Source: SZUA-37 sp964472525
GTDB taxonomy: Bacteria > Pseudomonadota > Gammaproteobacteria > UBA6429 > Thiohalophilaceae
Direction of reading: 5' to 3'
Assembly: GCA_964472525.1 (NCBI GenBank)
Contig: CAYYLL010000001.1
Coordinates: 124,001 to 188,000 of the forward strand
Length of the DNA: 64,000 nt
Positions 1 through 8,977 of this stretch are shown piece by piece. Position numbers and translations under genes: made by a program. Below the pieces are notes generated by a model that saw nothing but the letters and a program-made list of their open reading frames with translations, was not told the origin of the DNA and searched no databases. Numbering within the stretch: position 1 is the first letter of the stretch; every line of letters begins with the position of its first letter.

Positions 1-1269
1 TCCAAAAACAGACTTAATATTTAAACCTTTGTCATCAGCTAAAGTTCCAAGTTCATTAATTACAAATTTTGATATTAAGTTAATATCTGTTTTTGTAAAA
101 TCGAGTTCTTCTTTCCCTGCTTCCAGTTTTGCAAGGTCAAGCAAAGCATCAAGCAGAGTAAGTAAACGAACCCCACTTTGATCTATATTGTCAAAATATG
201 TTTTTAACTTCTCACGTTCGACTTTTTTGTATTTCATTAAACCAAATTTTGAAAAGCTTAATATGGCATGCATTGGAGTACGTAATTCATGTGACATATT
301 AGCGAGAAAATCAGATTTTGATTTATTAGCCATTTCAGCGGCTTCTTTTGCAAGCACTAAATCCTTAGTTTTTTCGTGAATAATATTTTCTAGATTATCT
401 TTATGACACTTGAGTTCATCTTTTTGCTTTTCAAGTTCAATATTAGCGTCTTCAAAACTTAAAGTACGTTCATGGACTTTTTGCTCGAGTGAAGCATTTA
501 AATATTTAATTTGAGTTAAAGCTTCTTCTTTTTGGTTTATATTGTGTTCAAGGTTGTTAACCATTGAATTAAAAGAAGTAGCTAAAATACCAATTTCATC
601 AAGGCTGCCAATGTTTGCTCTGTGTGAAAAATTTCCTTGCGAAACTTCCTCGGAGCAATTTCTTAGTTCTTGTATGCGTTTCAATGTGCTGTGCTTAAAA
701 ATATAGAATATGACTATACTTAAAAAAAGAAGCATTGCAATATTAATACTCAGTTCCCTGTAAAGGGTTGATTTAATCGCCTGCTTAAATTTATTTTTTG
801 AAATACCAATAACAACAGAACCTAAACTCCGGTCTTCATATTCAATAGGTGTATTTAAAGTAATGATGTCATCTTTACTTTCAAGTTTGCTGATCAACGC
901 AGATAGTTTTATACCCGGTATTGATTTAACAATTTTCTTTATTTCAGGTTTAGATGGGTCAAAATAGGATGTTAAAAACTCATTATCTTGATTTTTAATC
1001 GCACAATAGACCACTTCATCCTGTGTGCTAATATCTTTTACATGGTCATTTAAGCCGGTAAAATCAAATGAAAATATTGCCTCTGGTGCAATTAGTGCAG
1101 TAACTTTACTTAGTAACTTACCTTTATTTATTAAGCTTGTTGAATAGGCTGTGCTCTCTATATTGATTTTTATATAAGTATTGATACTCAATGTTATCGT
1201 AAAAACTAAAACAATGAGTAATACGAATTTCAGGCCTAAACCAATCGATTTTTTCTGCTGCTTACTCAC
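1..1269 (-). CDS. Membrane sensor histidine kinase (3' end outside window)
   Basis: Reading the reverse strand from a GTG at 1269 gives 423 uninterrupted codons running off the window start. An AGGAAG ribosome-binding site at 1279-1284 lies about nine bases upstream of that GTG and supports the start. Order seen: a first membrane segment (about residues 8-27), an extracytoplasmic sensor region (about 30-168), a second membrane segment (about 171-191), a HAMP-like linker, a long coiled coil (about 245-315), then a HisKA dimerisation domain with the motif SHELRTPMHAI, in which His327 is the expected phosphorylation site. The ATPase domain would lie outside the window. It diverges from the response regulator at 1478, its probable partner. 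The ligand cannot be told from sequence. Confidence 0.9.
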   Translation of the reverse strand, partial: MSKQQKKSIGLGLKFVLLIVLVFTITLSINTYIKINIESTAYSTSLINKGKLLSKVTALIAPEAIFSFDFTGLNDHVKDISTQDEVVYCAIKNQDNEFLTSYFDPSKPEIKKIVKSIPGIKLSALISKLESKDDIITLNTPIEYEDRSLGSVVIGISKNKFKQAIKSTLYRELSINIAMLLFLSIVIFYIFKHSTLKRIQELRNCSEEVSQGNFSHRANIGSLDEIGILATSFNSMVNNLEHNINQKEEALTQIKYLNASLEQKVHERTLSFEDANIELEKQKDELKCHKDNLENIIHEKTKDLVLAKEAAEMANKSKSDFLANMSHELRTPMHAILSFSKFGLMKYKKVEREKLKTYFDNIDQSGVRLLTLLDALLDLAKLEAGKEELDFTKTDINLISKFVINELGTLADDKGLNIKSVFG

Positions 1270-1477
1270 GTTTGTTGTCTTCCTTGTTGGCAGGCTAGCT
1301 GCCTATTTGTCTATATCGCTATATCGACAAAATATTAAATTTCTTTAATTAAAAAAACCTGTAAAAACATTAACTTAATTGAATCATTTTTTATCTAAAA
1401 CAAATTAAGGTTTTTGGTCATAAGGTCGATAACTATAACAAGCCTCTTCTGATTACACCTAAAATAAGGATGTTTCA

Positions 1478-2647
1478 ATGTCAAAATATAAAATTTTATC
1501 GGTTGATGATGAACCAACAAATCAATTAGTTATTAATGAAATATTAGAAGATGATTATAAAGTGAAACTGGTTTCTTCGGGGGAGAAATGTCTTGAAACG
1601 GTCAAAAAATATTCTCCTGATTTAATCTTGCTTGATGTGAATATGCCCGGTATCGATGGTTATGATACTTGCACCCAGTTAAAGCAAGACAATGAAACGC
1701 GCACAATTCCCGTTATATTTCTTTCTGCGTTATCTTCCACAGAGGAAAAATTAAAAGGCTATGAAGTTGGTGCAGACGACTATATACCCAAACCTTTTGA
1801 TCATGATGATTTAGTCAATAAAATTGAAAAACTACTCCACGAAAATGACCGTGTACCAGTGGCTGTCCCAACACCGGACAAACAAAATGATGACAGGGAA
1901 AACGAAGAGTTACTTAAAGAACTACAAAATTCACGTTCTGTTGCAATGGAGGCGATGCGTTACACCAGTGACTTAGGAACAGTGGTTAAGTTTTATGAAG
2001 AAAGTGCACAATGTAAAGATTATGACGAATTATTTCATGCTGTTTTTATTGCAACCAATAGTCTGGAATTAAATTGCAGCATGCAAATAAGAGATGGTAA
2101 CAAGGTATTTAATCAATCATCAAGTGGTACTATTTCCCCAATGGAAGTCAGCGTACTTGATATGGCAAAAAATAAAGGGCGTTTTTTCGATTTTAATTCA
2201 CGAACGATTATGAATTATGAGCATAGTTCTATATTAGTAAGAAATATGCCGGTTGATGATGAAAACCGCTACGGAGTCATTAAAGATATACTAGGCGCAC
2301 TCGGTAATGGTGCTGAAGAACGGTTGTATACAATTATATTAGAAAAATCAATGGTGAGTAATCGTGAACAAGTTATCGCACTAATACAGGAAACATTTAA
2401 AAGTATTAACTATCAATATATGTTGCGTTCTCGGGGGGCAACAGAAATTATGGAAAGTATGATTAAAGACGTGCATCAAACAATTGAATCGATGGACTTG
2501 CTAAATTATCAAGAAGAACAATTAGAAGGCATTATCGAAAGTTTTAGACAGCGCAATGATATGCATACTAACAAAGGCATAGATTTAACCGAGGCATCCG
2601 AAGCTGCTCTTGCATCCTTAAACAGTATTTTTGAAGTATTAGAATAG
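1478..2647 (+). CDS. Response regulator with REC domain and unidentified C-terminal region
   Basis: Residues 1-120 are a typical receiver domain: acidic pair Asp10/Asp11, phosphoacceptor Asp53 in LLDVNMPG, and Lys105 in YIPKPF. A short linker rich in charged residues (about 120-150) leads to about 240 residues with no helix-turn-helix, GGDEF, EAL or HD-GYP motif. Part of this (about 170-290) could be a degenerate GAF-like fold and the end is predicted helical. It therefore probably signals by protein contact rather than by binding DNA. It is divergent from the histidine kinase and 11 bases upstream of the HExxH protein gene, with which it should be co-transcribed. Confidence 0.88.
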   Translation: MSKYKILSVDDEPTNQLVINEILEDDYKVKLVSSGEKCLETVKKYSPDLILLDVNMPGIDGYDTCTQLKQDNETRTIPVIFLSALSSTEEKLKGYEVGADDYIPKPFDHDDLVNKIEKLLHENDRVPVAVPTPDKQNDDRENEELLKELQNSRSVAMEAMRYTSDLGTVVKFYEESAQCKDYDELFHAVFIATNSLELNCSMQIRDGNKVFNQSSSGTISPMEVSVLDMAKNKGRFFDFNSRTIMNYEHSSILVRNMPVDDENRYGVIKDILGALGNGAEERLYTIILEKSMVSNREQVIALIQETFKSINYQYMLRSRGATEIMESMIKDVHQTIESMDLLNYQEEQLEGIIESFRQRNDMHTNKGIDLTEASEAALASLNSIFEVLE

Positions 2648-2658
2648 GTTGTTAAGTC

Positions 2659-3666
2659 ATGCGAAGTGAGTTAAATAAAAAAATAAACAAATATATACGG
2701 GGGCTACCGTTAAATTATCAGCATATTTATGTCCATCCCTGTGTTATTAATAAAAAGCCCTGTATTATTTATCCTATTGGGCTAGAACAACAATCTCCAA
2801 GTATTTATAAAGAACTTAAAAAATATTTCACAGAAAGGGGCTTTGCACTAAAAGAAGATCAACGTACAGAGGAAGCCAGAAAAGTCCATATACATGATCG
2901 GCGGCGTTGGATGCCAATGTTATTGTTTACCGCAAGTATGTTATTTGAAAATTGTGTATCGGCTACTACAATAACAAATTCGGACAAAGAACAGAGAGAC
3001 ATTACTCCTCATCAGGTAGAACTTAGATTTATTCCTGATACTCATATTCTTAATGACCATCAGCAATTAATATTTAACAAGGATCGTAGCCCAAAAACAC
3101 AGTCATTAAAATCACATACTGCAATCACGCTGTATAAAATACTCCATGATCATTACGTAAAGCAAGCAGGTGATCCTGAATATATACAAAATGATTTAAA
3201 AGAAATGGCAAGCTATTATAGCCGGTTTCCTGATGTCGTCAGTTTAATCAGTAGTTTAAAACAAAAAGATTGGACGTTAAATTATGACGAAAATATTTGG
3301 TCAACCATTGCGAGTGGCAGTGTGTTACAAGTAGACAAAGCAACAATACATTTTAACACTCGCTCGGCAGCCAAACTTAAATTACAAAACAGTTGCAAAG
3401 ATAACCCAGTGTGCATTGCATCGCCTGCTGATGCCTTGTTACATGAATTATTGCATACTCATAGCATGTTAATTAAAACAGACGAATTTATACGCCAAGG
3501 TGGAATGAGTACGCTGCGATATCCTTATCAACATGAATATGCCATTATAAAGGAAGAAAGAGAATTGTATGCCAGCATGAGTAAACAAGATGCCATTAAA
3601 CGGCCACAACGAAATGAACATTCAGGCCGAAAAATTATAGCAAGTTGTGTAACCTGTATTAAATAA
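2659..3666 (+). CDS. Putative membrane-anchored zinc metallopeptidase (HExxH)
   Basis: 335 residues. A hydrophobic stretch at about residues 84-101 follows a basic run (HDRRRW), which suggests a single membrane anchor with the larger C-terminal part (residues 105-335) outside the cytoplasm. Residues 258-270 read ADALLHELLHTHS: His262, Glu263 and His266 form an HExxH zinc site, and a Glu-rich stretch at about 293-302 could give a third ligand. The motif context (small residue-LLHELLHT) recalls the effector-type HExxH proteases of the NleD/HopH1 kind, but overall similarity is not evident to me. It follows the response regulator by 11 bases, so a role as output or target of that signalling pair is possible. 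Metallopeptidase activity is inferred from the motif alone. Confidence 0.6.
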   Translation: MRSELNKKINKYIRGLPLNYQHIYVHPCVINKKPCIIYPIGLEQQSPSIYKELKKYFTERGFALKEDQRTEEARKVHIHDRRRWMPMLLFTASMLFENCVSATTITNSDKEQRDITPHQVELRFIPDTHILNDHQQLIFNKDRSPKTQSLKSHTAITLYKILHDHYVKQAGDPEYIQNDLKEMASYYSRFPDVVSLISSLKQKDWTLNYDENIWSTIASGSVLQVDKATIHFNTRSAAKLKLQNSCKDNPVCIASPADALLHELLHTHSMLIKTDEFIRQGGMSTLRYPYQHEYAIIKEERELYASMSKQDAIKRPQRNEHSGRKIIASCVTCIK

Positions 3667-3728
3667 GATATCTTCAAAGAATAAAAATTTGGCACAAAAT
3701 GCTTATATAATAATCATTCAGGAACTAT

Positions 3729-3791
3729 AATTTAACGCCTGAAGATGTTAAGCAAGCAAAAAGAATGGCAAAGGAATGGCGAAAAAAATAG
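3729..3791 (+). pseudogene. Relic of a Sel1-repeat protein C-terminus
   Basis: A 20-codon reading segment ending in TAG reads NLTPEDVKQAKRMAKEWRKK. This closely resembles the usual last helix of Sel1/TPR-like proteins (L-T/S-P-E-x-x-x-x-A-x-x-x-A-x-E-W). An in-frame stop lies at 3711-3713, with no start codon or ribosome-binding site between. I read it as the surviving tail of a deleted gene. The rest of 3792-3960 shows nothing recognisable. Confidence 0.4.
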
Positions 3792-3970
3792 GCTGGTACC
3801 GGGGCCTGTTCGAGGGGGAGTTAAGAAAAAGTAAGAATACAGGGGGAGATATGAAGTCTTACTCGCTTTACTTCCGCCTATAGAGATTGAATAAGTTAAA
3901 CTACCGATAACCCCCATTTAATAGTAGAATACCCTCATAGTATTACATCTGTTTTTGTAAATACCATCAT

Positions 3971-4026
3971 ATCGACCACTCGTAGCGGCCGATGGAATTA
4001 AACATGCGTTCTTTTGTATAGAACGC
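3971..4026 (+). promoter_or_regulatory. Putative thrS translational operator with two tRNA-Thr anticodon-like hairpins
   Basis: Hairpin 2 (4006-4026) has a perfect 7-bp stem, GCGTTCT/AGAACGC, and a 7-base loop TTTGTAT. Numbered as a tRNA anticodon loop it has U33, anticodon UGU (4015-4017) and A37, which is the tRNA-Thr(UGU) arrangement. Hairpin 1 (3971-3993) pairs ATCGACC with GGCCGAT with one mismatch, and its loop carries UCGUA, a CGU threonine anticodon. The AGGGG ribosome-binding site (4039-4043) starts 12 bases after hairpin 2. Threonyl-tRNA synthetase of E. coli is known to repress its own translation by binding anticodon-like stem-loops upstream of thrS; this looks like the same device. 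The folding was done by eye. Confidence 0.65.
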
Positions 4027-4048
4027 CACTGAAGATTTAGGGGATACC

Positions 4049-5974
4049 ATGCCAATTATTACTTTACCCGACGGTTCACGTCGTGAATATTCTAATCCTT
4101 TGACTGTAATGGAAGTCGCTGCCGATATTGGGGCAGGGCTTGCTAAAGCAGCACTTGCAGGCAAAATTGACGGTCAGCTTGTCGATACCAGTTTTGTTGT
4201 TAATAGCGATACCGAGCTTGCCATTATTACCGACCGTGATGATGAAGGGTTGGAAGTGATCCGCCACTCAACGGCACACTTGTTGGCGCAGGCGGTAAAA
4301 TCGTTATTTCCCGATGCACAAGTGACAATTGGCCCGGTCATTGATGATGGTTTTTATTACGATTTTGCATATAAAGAAGGTTTTACTGAATCAGACATTG
4401 CCAAAATCCAGAAAAAAATGGAAGAGCTGGTTAAGCAAAACGATACGGTTGAGCGCAGTGTTAAAACGCGTGATGAAGCGGTACAGTTTTTTAAAGATAT
4501 GGGTGAAGAATATAAAGCAGAAATTATCGCTTCTATTCCGGCTGATGAAGATTTGTCACTCTATCGACAAGGCAACTTTATTGACTTGTGTCGTGGCCCG
4601 CATGTGCCATCTACCGGTAAGTTAAAAGCTTTTAAATTAATGAAAATGGCCGGTGCGTATTGGCGAGGGGATTCCAACAATGAAATGCTCACCCGTATTT
4701 ACGGTACTGCTTGGGCTAATAAAAAAGATTTAAAAGCCTACTTACATCGTTTAGAAGAAGCCGAAAAACGCGACCATCGAAAGCTAGGTAAAAAACTTAA
4801 CTTGTTTCACTCGCAAGAAGAATCACCCGGAATGATCTTTTGGCATGAAAAAGGTTGGTCAATCTATCAGGAAGTAGAAAAATATATCCGCGAGCAGTTA
4901 CGCTTGAATAACTATCAAGAAGTAAAAACACCACAGGTGGTAGACCGATCCCTTTGGGAAAAATCCGGTCACTGGGACAAGTTTGGTGACATGATGTTTA
5001 CTACCCATTCCGAGAATCGGGATTATGCGATCAAGCCAATGAACTGTCCCTGTCATGTGCAAATTTTTAATCAGGGCTTAAAAAGCTACCGTGACTTGCC
5101 GTTGCGTATGGCTGAGTTTGGCTCTTGTCATCGGAACGAACCATCAGGCACCTTGCATGGTTTAATGCGAGTTCGAAACTTTACGCAGGATGATGCCCAT
5201 ATCTTCTGTACCGAAGACCAGATCCAAGATGAGGTTATCGAGTTTATTGACCTATTATATAAGGTATACGCCGATTTCGGCTTTAACGAGGTAATTGTTA
5301 AATTATCCACCCGTCCTGAGCAACGTGTTGGTAGCGACGAAGTGTGGGATAAAGCTGAAAAAGCACTCGAAATCGCCCTAGATTCCAAAAGCTTAGAGTG
5401 GGAACTTCAACCCGGTGAAGGTGCTTTCTATGGCCCCAAAATCGAATTCTCGCTTAAGGATTGTATTGGCCGAGTCTGGCAATGTGGCACCATTCAGGTC
5501 GATTTCTCTATGCCGGGGCGTTTAGAAGCCGAATACGTTGCTGAAGACGGCGCCAAGCACACCCCAGTGATGTTACACCGAGCAATTTTAGGGTCATTGG
5601 AACGTTTTATCGGTATTTTAATCGAAGAACATGCAGGTGATTTCCCGCTTTGGCTCGCGCCCGTTCATGCTGTCGTCATGGGTATTACCGACCGGCAACA
5701 TGATTATATTATTCAGGTTGCCAATAAGCTCAAAGAACAAGGCTTACGAGTTAATACGGATTTACGTAATGAAAAAATCGGTTTTAAAATTCGTGAACAC
5801 ACTTTGCAAAAGGTGCCTTACCAACTTGTTATTGGTGACAAGGAAATGGAAAATGGCACCGTTGCGGTGCGGACTCGTGCAGGTAAAGATTTAGGCGAGA
5901 TGACGGTTGATGAACTTGCTCAAAAATTAACCAGTGAGATTACGTCACATGGTTGTAACCATTTAGAAGCATAA
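4049..5974 (+). CDS. thrS: Threonyl-tRNA synthetase
   Basis: Charges tRNA-Thr with threonine in the cytoplasm. 641 residues, the usual length. Order: N-terminal TGS domain (MPIITLPDGSRREY, about 1-62); editing domain with the HSTAHLLAQAV motif and the metal/editing HxxxH and C-x-G-P-H-V (residues about 180-186) elements; class II catalytic core with motif 2 (CHRNEPSGTLHGLMRVRNFTQDD region) and the zinc-binding residues around MNCPCH; C-terminal anticodon-binding domain ending near residue 640. An AGGGG ribosome-binding site sits six bases before the ATG. In relatives infC follows immediately; here 5.8 kb intervenes, and a decayed copy of the thrS 3' end lies before infC. Confidence 0.99.
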   Translation: MPIITLPDGSRREYSNPLTVMEVAADIGAGLAKAALAGKIDGQLVDTSFVVNSDTELAIITDRDDEGLEVIRHSTAHLLAQAVKSLFPDAQVTIGPVIDDGFYYDFAYKEGFTESDIAKIQKKMEELVKQNDTVERSVKTRDEAVQFFKDMGEEYKAEIIASIPADEDLSLYRQGNFIDLCRGPHVPSTGKLKAFKLMKMAGAYWRGDSNNEMLTRIYGTAWANKKDLKAYLHRLEEAEKRDHRKLGKKLNLFHSQEESPGMIFWHEKGWSIYQEVEKYIREQLRLNNYQEVKTPQVVDRSLWEKSGHWDKFGDMMFTTHSENRDYAIKPMNCPCHVQIFNQGLKSYRDLPLRMAEFGSCHRNEPSGTLHGLMRVRNFTQDDAHIFCTEDQIQDEVIEFIDLLYKVYADFGFNEVIVKLSTRPEQRVGSDEVWDKAEKALEIALDSKSLEWELQPGEGAFYGPKIEFSLKDCIGRVWQCGTIQVDFSMPGRLEAEYVAEDGAKHTPVMLHRAILGSLERFIGILIEEHAGDFPLWLAPVHAVVMGITDRQHDYIIQVANKLKEQGLRVNTDLRNEKIGFKIREHTLQKVPYQLVIGDKEMENGTVAVRTRAGKDLGEMTVDELAQKLTSEITSHGCNHLEA

Positions 5975-6071
5975 TATTCATAATGGCGAAAAAATAATTT
6001 ATAACAATGCCTTATTATGTCATAAGATAGACATTAACAATCATTATTTAATATTTTAGGTTAATAAAAGT

Positions 6072-7406
6072 ATGCATGTTACATTTTTTGGAATTGGGTA
6101 TGTGGGTTTAGTGCAGGCTGCTGTGCTTGCAGACAGTGGTCACGATGTTGTTTGTGTGGATGTTGATGAAGCAAAGATTGAAAATTTAAAAAAAGGGATT
6201 ATCCCAATTTATGAACCAGGGCTCACACCCCTTGTGGAGCAAAACTACAAAGAAGGCAGGCTGCATTTTACAACCTCTATTGAAAAGGGCGTTAAGCATG
6301 GTGATTTCCAGTTTATAGCAGTGGGCACACCACCCGATGAAGATGGCTCAGCCGATTTAAAATATGTGCTTGAAGTCGCTAACAGTATTGGAACTCATAT
6401 GCTGGAACCTAAAATTATTATTAACAAAAGCACTGTGCCTGTTGGTACGGCTGACAAAGTTAAAGCGTGTGTAACGGAAGTATTAGAAAAGCGTGGTGGA
6501 AATATCAAGTTCCATGTTGTTTCCAATCCTGAATTTTTAAAAGAAGGTTCTGCCGTAGCTGATTGCATAAAGCCAGATCGTATTATTGTTGGAACCGATA
6601 GCGATGAAGTTGAAGACAAAATGCGAGAGTTGTATGCCCCATTTAATCGTAATCACGAACGTATAATAATGATGGATATTAAAAGTGCTGAGCTAACAAA
6701 ATATGCTGCGAATTGCATGTTGGCTACTAAAATCAGTTTTATGAATGAAATGTCGAATATTGCCGAATGCGTGGGTGCAGATATTGAAGCGGTAAGAAAC
6801 GGCATTGGTTCAGATAACCGGATTGGTTACAGTTTTATTTATCCAGGGTGTGGTTACGGCGGTTCCTGTTTCCCCAAAGATGTTCAAGCATTGATACGTA
6901 CTACAGACTCAATCGGGGTTAACTCTGAAATTCTTAAAGCTGTTGAGGCTGTAAATTTTCGGCAAAAGGGCGTACTTTTTAATAAAATTAGTCAATATTT
7001 TGATGGTGATTTAAGAGGAAAAACATTTGCCATTTGGGGGCTAAGCTTTAAACCAAAAACAGATGATATGCGTGAGGCACCTAGCCAAGTACTTATGGAA
7101 TCTCTTTGGAATGCTGGTGCTATGGTACAAGCTTTTGATCCTGAATCAATGGATGAGTGTCAAAGAATCTATGGTCAGAGAAATGATCTGAAACTGATGG
7201 GAACGAAAGAGGAAGCTTTAAAAGGTGCAGATGCAATGGTGCTTGTTACCGAGTGGCAACAGTTTAAATCACCAGATTTTAGGAAAATGATAGAACTATT
7301 AAAAAATCCTGTTATTTTCGATGGGCGTAACCAATATAATTTAAATTCTATGCTTGAGTATGGCATTATCTACCATAGTATAGGACGTATGACTTCTTCA
7401 GTGTGA
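6072..7406 (+). CDS. ugd: UDP-glucose 6-dehydrogenase
   Basis: Oxidises UDP-glucose to UDP-glucuronate with two NAD+, supplying an acidic sugar for capsule or EPS. 444 residues, full length. The N-terminal Rossmann motif GIGYVG (residues 7-12), the central dimerisation helix with Lys210 in ELTKYAAN, and the catalytic Cys266 in YGGSCFPKDV are all present. A C-terminal UDP-binding domain follows. It lies 97 bases after thrS in the block that splits thrS from infC. It probably serves the EPS locus that begins at 17.5 kb. Confidence 0.96.
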   Translation: MHVTFFGIGYVGLVQAAVLADSGHDVVCVDVDEAKIENLKKGIIPIYEPGLTPLVEQNYKEGRLHFTTSIEKGVKHGDFQFIAVGTPPDEDGSADLKYVLEVANSIGTHMLEPKIIINKSTVPVGTADKVKACVTEVLEKRGGNIKFHVVSNPEFLKEGSAVADCIKPDRIIVGTDSDEVEDKMRELYAPFNRNHERIIMMDIKSAELTKYAANCMLATKISFMNEMSNIAECVGADIEAVRNGIGSDNRIGYSFIYPGCGYGGSCFPKDVQALIRTTDSIGVNSEILKAVEAVNFRQKGVLFNKISQYFDGDLRGKTFAIWGLSFKPKTDDMREAPSQVLMESLWNAGAMVQAFDPESMDECQRIYGQRNDLKLMGTKEEALKGADAMVLVTEWQQFKSPDFRKMIELLKNPVIFDGRNQYNLNSMLEYGIIYHSIGRMTSSV

Positions 7407-7476
7407 GGAAAAGAAAGATCCTCGAATCTTTTTAATTTTTGAAATAGTATATATATTCAAAGTCATTTACACAGAT

Positions 7477-8055
7477 ATGTTAAATATTAATTATTTGATT
7501 GTATTGTGCGGCGTTTTTTTTGCACTATTTGCACTATTTGTTGATTTTACTGGCTTATCAACGCCAGGTTTTGGGTTCTTGCAAGAGTCCATGTTTGTGA
7601 TTAGTGGTATTATTTCTGCATTTGGTTTACGGCGTTTCGTTATTCCTGAGCAAAATAAATGGGATTGGTTGTTGGTTGCTATCTACTTATCTGGTCTGCT
7701 TTTTGCTGGGTTGCAACCTAATCCTGAGCTGATTTTGGATTATAATGTTTTTCTTGATTTTAAACGTTTTAATCTTCAGGATTTTTACGTCAATATTATC
7801 GGCTTTGCACCCTTTGGTTTCTTATTGATGGCGGCACTTTCAATATCAATTAAGGTCGGCAGAGCCGTTATTCTAACAATCATACCGGCAGCACTAGTAA
7901 GTACCTTAATTGAATATTTACAATATTGCTGTATACCTGGTCGTTATTCATCCGGTTATGATTTATTGTCAAATGTAGCGGCTGTTGTTTTAGGGGTTAT
8001 TATTTATTTGGGCTATGCTCGTATATTATCTGTGCAAGAAAATAAAACAGATTAA
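7477..8055 (+). CDS. VanZ-like membrane protein
   Basis: 192 residues with four or five hydrophobic segments (about 5-22, 35-52, 65-80, 105-150, 160-185). The conserved VanZ-family core is visible as NIIGFAPFGFLL followed by LIEYLQYCCIPGRYSSGYDLLSNVAAVVLG, which carries the family's E-x-x-Q ... R-x-x-x-x-D-x-x-x-N pattern. VanZ proteins are often found beside EPS genes; their molecular function is unknown. The gene converges with the formyltransferase gene and the two overlap by four bases at their stop codons. Confidence 0.8.
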   Translation: MLNINYLIVLCGVFFALFALFVDFTGLSTPGFGFLQESMFVISGIISAFGLRRFVIPEQNKWDWLLVAIYLSGLLFAGLQPNPELILDYNVFLDFKRFNLQDFYVNIIGFAPFGFLLMAALSISIKVGRAVILTIIPAALVSTLIEYLQYCCIPGRYSSGYDLLSNVAAVVLGVIIYLGYARILSVQENKTD

Positions 8056-8963
8056 CTTGATGGAAGTGATTCATCTACTTGATAAACATTGACTAACAAA
8101 TCAATAACCTTTTTATCTCTTTCTTCTTTATGGTTTAAATAATTATTCATTATACCTGTTGATAGCTTATTCCAAGTAAGTCGTCGTATTTCAGGTGTTG
8201 TCATATAATCTAGATATAATTTCCCTTTTTGTTTGAGTTGCGCCGATTTTTGAGAATTATTTTGTATATCCAGTATGGCCTGTTCCATCATGTTAACTCC
8301 CAGTTTGACTACTTTCTCATAAAGGGTGTGAGGATTATCATTTAGTTCAATAACAGGGCGGCCCTGATATAAAATTTCACCATCGTCAATGCCGGGTGAA
8401 ATAAAATGAACAGTTGCACCAATATATTCGGGTTCTTCATTATAAACAGCCCAATCCGTTGTCCATAAACCACGATAATGCTGTGCTAAGCCGCCATGCA
8501 GGTTTAATGCACCTTTTTCAGGGAGAGATAATATTTCTTTATTAAGCAGTGACGTACCACAAACGGCAATAATATCCGGTTTTATTTCTTTTAAGTGGTT
8601 AATAACAGCAGTATTGTTGATACTGTTTTTCCCATAACTTTCAAAAATTAAAACATCATCTACTGGTATAATCTTTTCACCTTCGATACCAAAATCTAGT
8701 TGATTTTTTGGTTGATTATAAACTGCATATTTTTCTTCGAGTAGTTCTTCTATTTTTTCGATAACCCGTTGGAAAAGTTGATGAGGTTTAATAAAAAAAT
8801 TCAGTAATTTTTTAGTTTTTGAAACGGGGAGTGGGGTGTCTTGTTGGTGTTCAATAACAACACTTAATATGTTTAACCGCTGGATTAACTGGTTGGCAAA
8901 GTATAAATCAGATTTATCTGAACTCACCAATAGAACAATACGTAAATCTTTCACTATGTACAT
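8052..8963 (-). CDS. Formyltransferase-family protein (possible sugar N-formyltransferase)
   Basis: 303 residues. Residues from about 125 to 225 carry the folate-dependent formyltransferase fold with the catalytic Asn-x-His of NLHGG, the RGLWTTDWAVYN loop and the Asp of GIDDGEIL, the same triad as in methionyl-tRNA formyltransferase. The N-terminal 120 residues and C-terminal 70 differ from that enzyme, so a role on an aminosugar, lipid or other amine is more likely. The ATG at 8963 has an AGG directly against it; a GTG at 8954 (giving MKDLRIVLLV) has the same AGG at a better distance and may be the true start. Last gene of a three-gene reverse operon. Confidence 0.75.
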   Translation of the reverse strand: MYIVKDLRIVLLVSSDKSDLYFANQLIQRLNILSVVIEHQQDTPLPVSKTKKLLNFFIKPHQLFQRVIEKIEELLEEKYAVYNQPKNQLDFGIEGEKIIPVDDVLIFESYGKNSINNTAVINHLKEIKPDIIAVCGTSLLNKEILSLPEKGALNLHGGLAQHYRGLWTTDWAVYNEEPEYIGATVHFISPGIDDGEILYQGRPVIELNDNPHTLYEKVVKLGVNMMEQAILDIQNNSQKSAQLKQKGKLYLDYMTTPEIRRLTWNKLSTGIMNNYLNHKEERDKKVIDLLVNVYQVDESLPSS

Positions 8964-8977
8964 CCTGTAAAATTAAA

